From Rhizobiales bacterium UBA1912 (GTDB lineage Bacteria; Pseudomonadota; Alphaproteobacteria; Rhizobiales; Devosiaceae), in NCBI GenBank assembly GCA_002337455.1, contig DDGC01000004.1, forward strand, positions 1 to 39,117: DNA of 39,117 nt. The letters run 5' to 3'. Positions 38,988 to 39,117 of this stretch are shown piece by piece. The position numbers were made by a program, and so were the translations under genes. Under the pieces are notes generated by a model that did no database searches, was not told where the DNA came from, and saw only the letters and a list, made by a program, of their open reading frames with translations. The first letter of the stretch is position 1; each line of letters starts with the position of its first letter.

Positions 38988-39038
38988 TCTAAAGCGTTTG
39001 ACTCCCAAACCTCCGCTCTCTATAGAGCAGCCTTCGTT

Positions 39039-39117
39039 GGGCGTGCCGCAAGGTGCGCCCGTTCCGGTTGTGCTTGCCCGATGGGTTCAAGCACGCAAGG
39101 CACACCGCCACGAGGAA
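39039..39117 (+). promoter_or_regulatory. Structured leader of the next gene beyond the window
   Basis: Hairpin 1 (39039-39060) has nine pairs, including two G-U, closed by the GNRA tetraloop GCAA. Hairpin 2 (39070-39094) has GTGCTTG/CAAGCAC plus CCC/GGG inside. The window ends in GAGGAA, a good ribosome-binding site, so a start codon is expected just outside. By gene order in this group, rpsT or an enoyl-CoA hydratase gene before dnaA is likely. Confidence 0.5.

Overview
The window is chromosomal DNA from an alphaproteobacterium of the order Hyphomicrobiales (Rhizobiales). The family Devosiaceae (Devosia or Pelagibacterium relatives) is my best guess, from GC-rich codon use and the gene set: an Irr-type Fur protein, DUF1150 behind a small heat-shock protein, lptC-lptA-lptB-rpoN, fabA-fabB beside an irr-containing block, HWE/HisKA_2 kinases, and the dut-coaBC-ubiB-ubiE-mutM block that usually lies near dnaA and oriC in this order. 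The species assignment is inference. I see no prophage, plasmid, CRISPR array or intact insertion sequence; nearly all of the window is conserved housekeeping DNA.

Layout. 1-1520: tRNA-Ala(GGC) among imperfect 119-bp tandem repeats, a YdeI/OmpD-like gene and a palindromic repeat. 1584-4099 (minus strand): an orphan TadG/TadE pair and a GlsB/YeaQ membrane protein. 4185-7035: LysR regulator divergent from an NAD-dependent epimerase, then a family-2 glycosyltransferase. 7047-8336: a heat-shock operon (hsp20, DUF1150, VOC) behind a textbook sigma-32 promoter and a ROSE-like RNA thermometer. 8420-13778: a secreted protein, ptsN and hpf, irr, an SH3 protein, a D-2-hydroxyacid dehydrogenase, a GFA protein and a YCII protein. 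13986-24273 (minus strand): GST, queG, an SDR, rbfA, truB, a sensor kinase, rpsO and pnp, preceded by an NDUFA9-like gene. 24446-31541 (plus strand): a second GFA protein, tRNA-Leu(CAG), rnd, lptC-lptA-lptB, rpoN, fabA, fabB. 31661-37897 (minus strand): a ThiF/MoeB-like enzyme, a DUF2259 protein, dut, a lipoprotein, coaBC, ubiB, ubiE. 38024-38896: mutM, followed by a structured leader for a gene just beyond the right edge.

How the genes work together. Envelope functions (LptABC, FabA/FabB, UbiB/UbiE) and RNA functions (Pnp, RpsO, TruB, RbfA, Rnd, QueG) dominate. PtsN, HPF and RpoN normally sit together; here they are about 18 kb apart and in opposite orientation. A single inversion of roughly 10.4-29.7 kb would rejoin rpoN-hpf-ptsN and also place irr next to fabA. 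A sigma-54-type -24/-12 promoter lies directly in front of rpoN.

The least explained feature is a dispersed, bipartite palindromic element of about 50-110 bp, present in about ten copies. Its hairpin arms differ between copies by compensatory changes, so the folded form seems to be what is kept. Some copies touch stop codons (truB, dut, coaBC, mutM), and two appear to supply the start region of a neighbouring gene (queG and the DUF2259 gene).
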